DNA from: Anisakis pegreffii
Taxonomy: Eukaryota > Nematoda > Chromadorea > Rhabditida > Anisakidae
Assembly (NCBI GenBank): GCA_035041965.1
Contig: JAPYMA010001508.1
Span: forward strand, 1 to 64,000
DNA length: 64,000 bases
Reading direction: 5' to 3'
Below, piece by piece: positions 50,301-64,000 of this stretch (the first letter of the stretch is position 1; each line of letters begins with the position of its first letter). Below the pieces are notes generated by a model. It saw only the letters and a program-made list of their open reading frames with translations. It was not told the DNA's origin and did no database searches. Made by a program: the position numbers and the translations under genes.

Positions 50301-51175
50301 GGCTATATCTCCTCAAATAAGCAAAATCGCTCGACAACATATATGCATTTCTGAAAGCAGAGAATCTGGGGAATCTAATGATGTCAAAAAATTGCCATGT
50401 TACTGGGCAAACCTGAGGACTCGGTTAGTTTGAAGATGGTCACCCTAATGACACTATAGTAATGTAAGCATGCATTGATCAACAGTGATACATTGTATTG
50501 AAACGAACGCCGCCGAGCTACTTAAGATACGTTCAGAAAATTGGCTATATCTCCTCAAATAAGCAAAATCGCTCGACAACATATATGCATTTCTGAAAGC
50601 AGAGAATCTGGGGAATCTAATGATGTCAAAAAATTGCCATGTTACTGGGCAAACCTGAGGACTCGGTTAGTTTGAAGATGGTCACCCTAATGACACTATA
50701 GTAATGTAAGCATGCATTGATCAACAGTGATACATTGTATTGAAACGAACGCCGCCGAGCTACTTAAGATACGTTCAGAAAATTGGCTATATCTCCTCAA
50801 ATAAGCAAAATCGCTCGACAACATATATGCATTTCTGAAAGCAGAGAATCTGGGGAATCTAATGATGTCAAAAAATTGCCATGTTACTGGGCAAACCTGA
50901 GGACTCGGTTAGTTTGAAGATGGTCACCCTAATGACACTATAGTAATGTAAGCATGCATTGATCAACAGTGATACATTGTATTGAAACGAACGCCGCCGA
51001 GCTACTTAAGATACGTTCAGAAAATTGGCTATATCTCCTCAAATAAGCAAAATCGCTCGACAACATATATGCATTTCTGAAAGCAGAGAATCTGGGGAAT
51101 CTAATGATGTCAAAAAATTGCCATGTTACTGGGCAAACCTGAGGACTCGGTTAGTTTGAAGATGGTCACCCTAAT
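41357..51175 (+). repeat. 242 bp satellite array, 40 full copies plus one partial
   Basis: TCTCCTCAAATAAGCAAAAT starts at 41357, 41596 and then every 242 bp to 51034, giving 40 complete units and a final 142 bp partial unit that breaks off after GGTCACCCTAATGA. The first unit is 239 bp because it has one GCC in ACGAACGCC(GCC)GAG; all later units have two. By eye the 242 bp units appear identical. The unit length is not a multiple of three and every frame has stops, so it is not coding. It includes AT-rich palindromic words (CATATATG, GCATGC, TTGATCAA). Identity this high implies very recent amplification or continuing gene conversion, and copy number may be limited by assembly. Confidence 0.98.
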
Positions 51176-51830
51176 GATGACCATGGGGTTAATGACACTC
51201 TCATGATGGTGTATCTCTGAGCTGCATGGAGAATGAGTAAGGAGAGTTGGTGGAATCTTGAATTCGATCGGTCATCTGAATTAAATTCCGAAATTTTGAA
51301 AACTAAGCGCTATTTGTCGACAGCATATCAACTTTTGTAACATCAGGAAAACCGTTTCATTGGATAATTAAGAAACTGCTGTGGTCGGAGCAATCCTGAG
51401 GATAAAGTTTATTCGAGGATGGGATTCCTCATATTCTCATAACAGTGAATCACTGATTAACTGTAAACAGATTTACGATGTAATGAAAGAGGTCGGCTAC
51501 ATGAGTTTAGGCTGAGAAATTCAGCTGTGTTTGTAGAACGAAGTATTATCCGTCATCAGCACATATGCCTTTCTGCTAGCACAGAAGCTATTCTATCTGA
51601 TGGTGTGTAGAAACCGTTATGGTCACGACCAAACTTTTGGATACAGGTTGTTTGATTGTTATACTCCTAAGATTCCTACCTAATAACATAAAGCTCAGTT
51701 GCAGAGGGTTTGGTTGCGTGATGAAATCGCTCGGATTTATGAGATACCTCTAGAAATTTATCTTTAGCTGTCAAAGAAGGACCCATCCTCAAGAACCTTG
51801 TAAAACTTTTGCGATAGCAAAGAATCTGTT
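51176..51830 (+). repeat. Degenerate copies of the 242 bp satellite, right flank
   Basis: Nearly three diverged units follow the array. Landmarks are TTTGTCGACAGCATATCAAC near 51313, CAATCCTGAGGATAAAGTTT, CCGTCATCAGCACATATGCC with CTTTCTGCTAGCACAGAAGC, CTATTCTATCTGATGG, and TAGCTGTCAAAGAAGG then CAAAGAATCTGTTCAG. The junction with the perfect array (TAATGATGACCATGGGGTTA) is sharp. Confidence 0.75.
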
Positions 51831-52169
51831 CAGTCCAACAGTGAAGTTAACCATATCTTGTTTTCTCATCGAATGACTATTACAGGGGGAGTGTTATCAT
51901 TTTCAGCTTATTATTTGTTGTTTAGCAGATGTGGATGGCTGAACATTCGCTCTGCGGTTACTTGTTGGTGGATACTAGGTAGGATTTCGAATGTGGTACT
52001 TTCTCCGATGTCAATTCTGGTTTTATCACATTTCACATGTATCGTGATCGCTTACGGATCAGTTCGCTATGATTGTAGCGTTTGACTCTCATCAGATCAA
52101 TTTCACATTATGCACACTGAAGAACTGATTGCAATTTTAATACAATTACTCGACGGAATGCAAACGGTC

Positions 52170-52240
52170 TCCATGATAGCTCAGGGGTAGAACTCCAAAC
52201 GACAATTGGTACGTCACGGGTTCGATTCCCGTAAGCGGAG
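52170..52240 (+). pseudogene. Decayed tRNA or tRNA-derived sequence
   Basis: TAGCTCAGGGGTAG matches a Pol III A box and GGTTCGATTCC matches a B box exactly. The T arm pairs perfectly (ACGGG/CCCGT, loop TTCGATT). The anticodon arm keeps four pairs around ACGACAA (anticodon position GAC, but C instead of T at position 33). The D stem has one mismatch (GCTC/GAAC) and only about four of seven acceptor positions pair (TCCATGA with AAGCGGA). This is not a functional tRNA; a pseudogene or a SINE head is likely. Confidence 0.65.
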
Positions 52241-52727
52241 GAAAGTTTTGCTCGGAAACGAGTGGTGTACCAATAGCATTGTTGTGTTGCGAGTCTGACA
52301 TAGGATATGATTTGGCTTACATCTATTTATCTCATATTTCTCACGGTATTGCAAAAGAACGTCTTCAAATTAATTGTAAGCCTATTCACTTGTCTTACCT
52401 TGCGAGTTGCGAATGCAAAGCTAATAGTGTTGCACTATTACAACCCGCAACGATAACTCATCAAAACGAACTTTTCTTCTTGGCTCAATTTGGTTAAGAA
52501 ATTAAATTAGAAATTAATTCGGTTCCGCAATTTGTAATTTTTTTATATGGCCAAATGATGTGGCAGATTTATTTTGCCTAAGATGTTGACTGAAATTTTC
52601 TAAAGTCAGATTTTGCTAATCCTCAGTGCTGATCGATCAAATCACGTTGCTTTACTCTTTACGATAGCTCTTATTGTTTCCTAAGTTTCCATTCCGTTGC
52701 TTCTGTGTAATTTAAGTATAAAACTGT

Positions 52728-52738
52728 GTTCGTTACAG
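52728..52738 (+). other. Probable trans-splice acceptor for the KDM7-family gene
   Basis: GTTCGTTACAG ends at 52738, 11 nt before the ATG at 52750, a spacing typical of SL trans-splicing. An unseen upstream coding exon spliced here is the alternative: the sequence after the acceptor is open upstream of the ATG. Confidence 0.5.
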
Positions 52739-52749
52739 GTTTATGTAAG

Positions 52750-63046
<10,297 letters not shown>

Positions 63047-64000
63047 TTGATGTATGTCGCCGCCAGTGATGTCACTTCATCTCATTGTCAGAGTCAATTC
63101 GTGGTTTCCTTTTTTGGTTGATTCACCATTTGGAGTGATTGCTTTAGTTCATTATCTCAGCAAATGTTCGATGTTAGCTGACGAGAGTTGTGGAGCGTGG
63201 ATTCTGATGTGCGCTCACTCGGTTCGAAGGAACTGTTCAGCGATTCCAGAGTGCATTCCTTTTTTCTTTATTCTTTATAGGCATCTGTTTTTATGTTTCA
63301 GATTATTTTGTTGTTTCTCATATCGTTTGCAGTGCGTTTATTGCCTCGTTCCTCCTCTTTGATTAACTTTAATCTATTTTTATCATCGGTCCATAAGCGT
63401 TTGCTCGGCTCGATATTAATAAGAACTATCTCAATTGCTTTTCTTTTTTCCGTCATCAGTTCATCATGAACCATATTCGGCAGCGTTGTTGGATTATACT
63501 CCGCGCGGTTGATATGACAGTAACTTATATTGCCTCGATAATATAATATCAGCGGTAATTTCGTTGTTATTGGTTGGATTATTTGTTGTTTTGAGAGCGT
63601 AGTGAGTCGTCAGTATTTCTATTGTTGTTGATTTTATAGGAATGTTGAATTGAATTCAGCTGATTATATCTCAGGAAATAATTTCGTTACTTTGCATCTG
63701 AATTCAGTTTATGACAATGATAATGATGTACGTGTTCGTGTTAGTTTTCATGTGTTTTCTGATGCTTTTTTTAAAGATTCCATCGTATTTCTATTGAATA
63801 TAATATCAAAGTTTGTCAATTTTAATTGTTACGTATGAATCTTGTGAACTATTGCTCTCTTATGAATCAGTTTAGTTTCATCGTTTATAATTGTTACTTA
63901 CGATTCGTCTAGTACGATGATGATGAAAGGTCTGGATTGTTCTTTCTTTCTGCTGATCCTTTGATAACTTCATTCGCAGTTGCTCGTTCATCTGCGTATG
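63047..64000. other. KDM7-family 3' UTR and downstream sequence
   Basis: T-rich, with no canonical AATAAA clearly placed soon after the stop. An open frame at 63054-63362 starts just after the stop in another phase and is not supported as coding. Nothing else is seen to the window end. Confidence 0.4.

Larger units (their letters stand above)
51831..52738. other. Upstream region of the KDM7-family gene
   Basis: No exon encoding a PHD finger was found in any frame. Contains the tRNA-like sequence at 52170. Open frames at 51858-52085 and 52279-52497 have no zinc-finger spacing and no splice support. Confidence 0.45.

Noticed and set aside
41357..51175. CRISPR-like or coding tandem repeat
   Set aside because: There are no unique spacers between identical repeats. 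The 242 bp period is not divisible by three and all frames contain stops.
52279..52497. Cys-containing frame considered as the missing PHD finger
   Set aside because: The cysteines and histidines do not follow C4HC3 spacing and there is no aromatic before a paired His/Cys.
63054..63362. 102-codon frame just after the KDM7 stop
   Set aside because: It is in another phase, has no acceptor upstream in frame, and has a Cys/Phe/Leu-rich composition typical of T-rich 3' UTR.

Overview
The window is nuclear DNA of a nematode. It is AT-rich and gene-sparse, with small exons separated by introns that end in TTTCAG-like acceptors. Several start codons lie just downstream of an orphan acceptor, as expected for spliced-leader trans-splicing. 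An flp-24 type FMRFamide-like neuropeptide precursor is a nematode-specific marker. Species cannot be named from sequence alone; the low gene density argues against a compact Caenorhabditis-type genome. All multi-exon models were assembled by hand from splice sites and reading-phase continuity.

Layout. 1-4.5 kb: no convincing gene, but a diverged ~780 bp tandem duplication. 4.57-5.33 kb, minus strand: a three-exon secreted phospholipase A2-like gene. 7.3-8 kb: a duplicated exon-bearing block with a 23 bp minisatellite. 9-17.5 kb: mostly gene-poor, with a few unassigned exon candidates and short repeats. 17.6-20.3 kb, plus: a complete three-exon flp-24 precursor. 20.9-23.2 kb, minus: two exon candidates that may belong to one unknown gene. 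24.2-26.8 kb, plus: a five-exon secreted Reeler-domain protein. 26.8-35.9 kb: a desert with a TTA microsatellite and two orphan exon candidates. 35.9-39.8 kb, plus: a four-exon single-pass membrane protein gene with two alternative first exons.

41.36-51.18 kb is a satellite array: 40 complete copies and one partial copy of a 242 bp unit, almost perfectly homogeneous, flanked on both sides by old degenerate copies of the same unit. A decayed tRNA-like sequence follows at 52.17 kb. 52.75-63.05 kb, plus, holds a 28-exon KDM7/PHF8-family JmjC histone demethylase of about 1,585 residues, with a very long disordered C-terminal tail and no PHD finger in the assembled model.

The genes do not form an obvious pathway. 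They are a neuropeptide, two secreted proteins, one membrane protein and one chromatin enzyme. The most unusual element is the homogeneous satellite and its degenerate flanks lying directly upstream of a chromatin-modifier gene. Next in interest are the PHD-less architecture and a possible frameshift in that gene, and the alternative first exons of the unrecognised membrane-protein gene.
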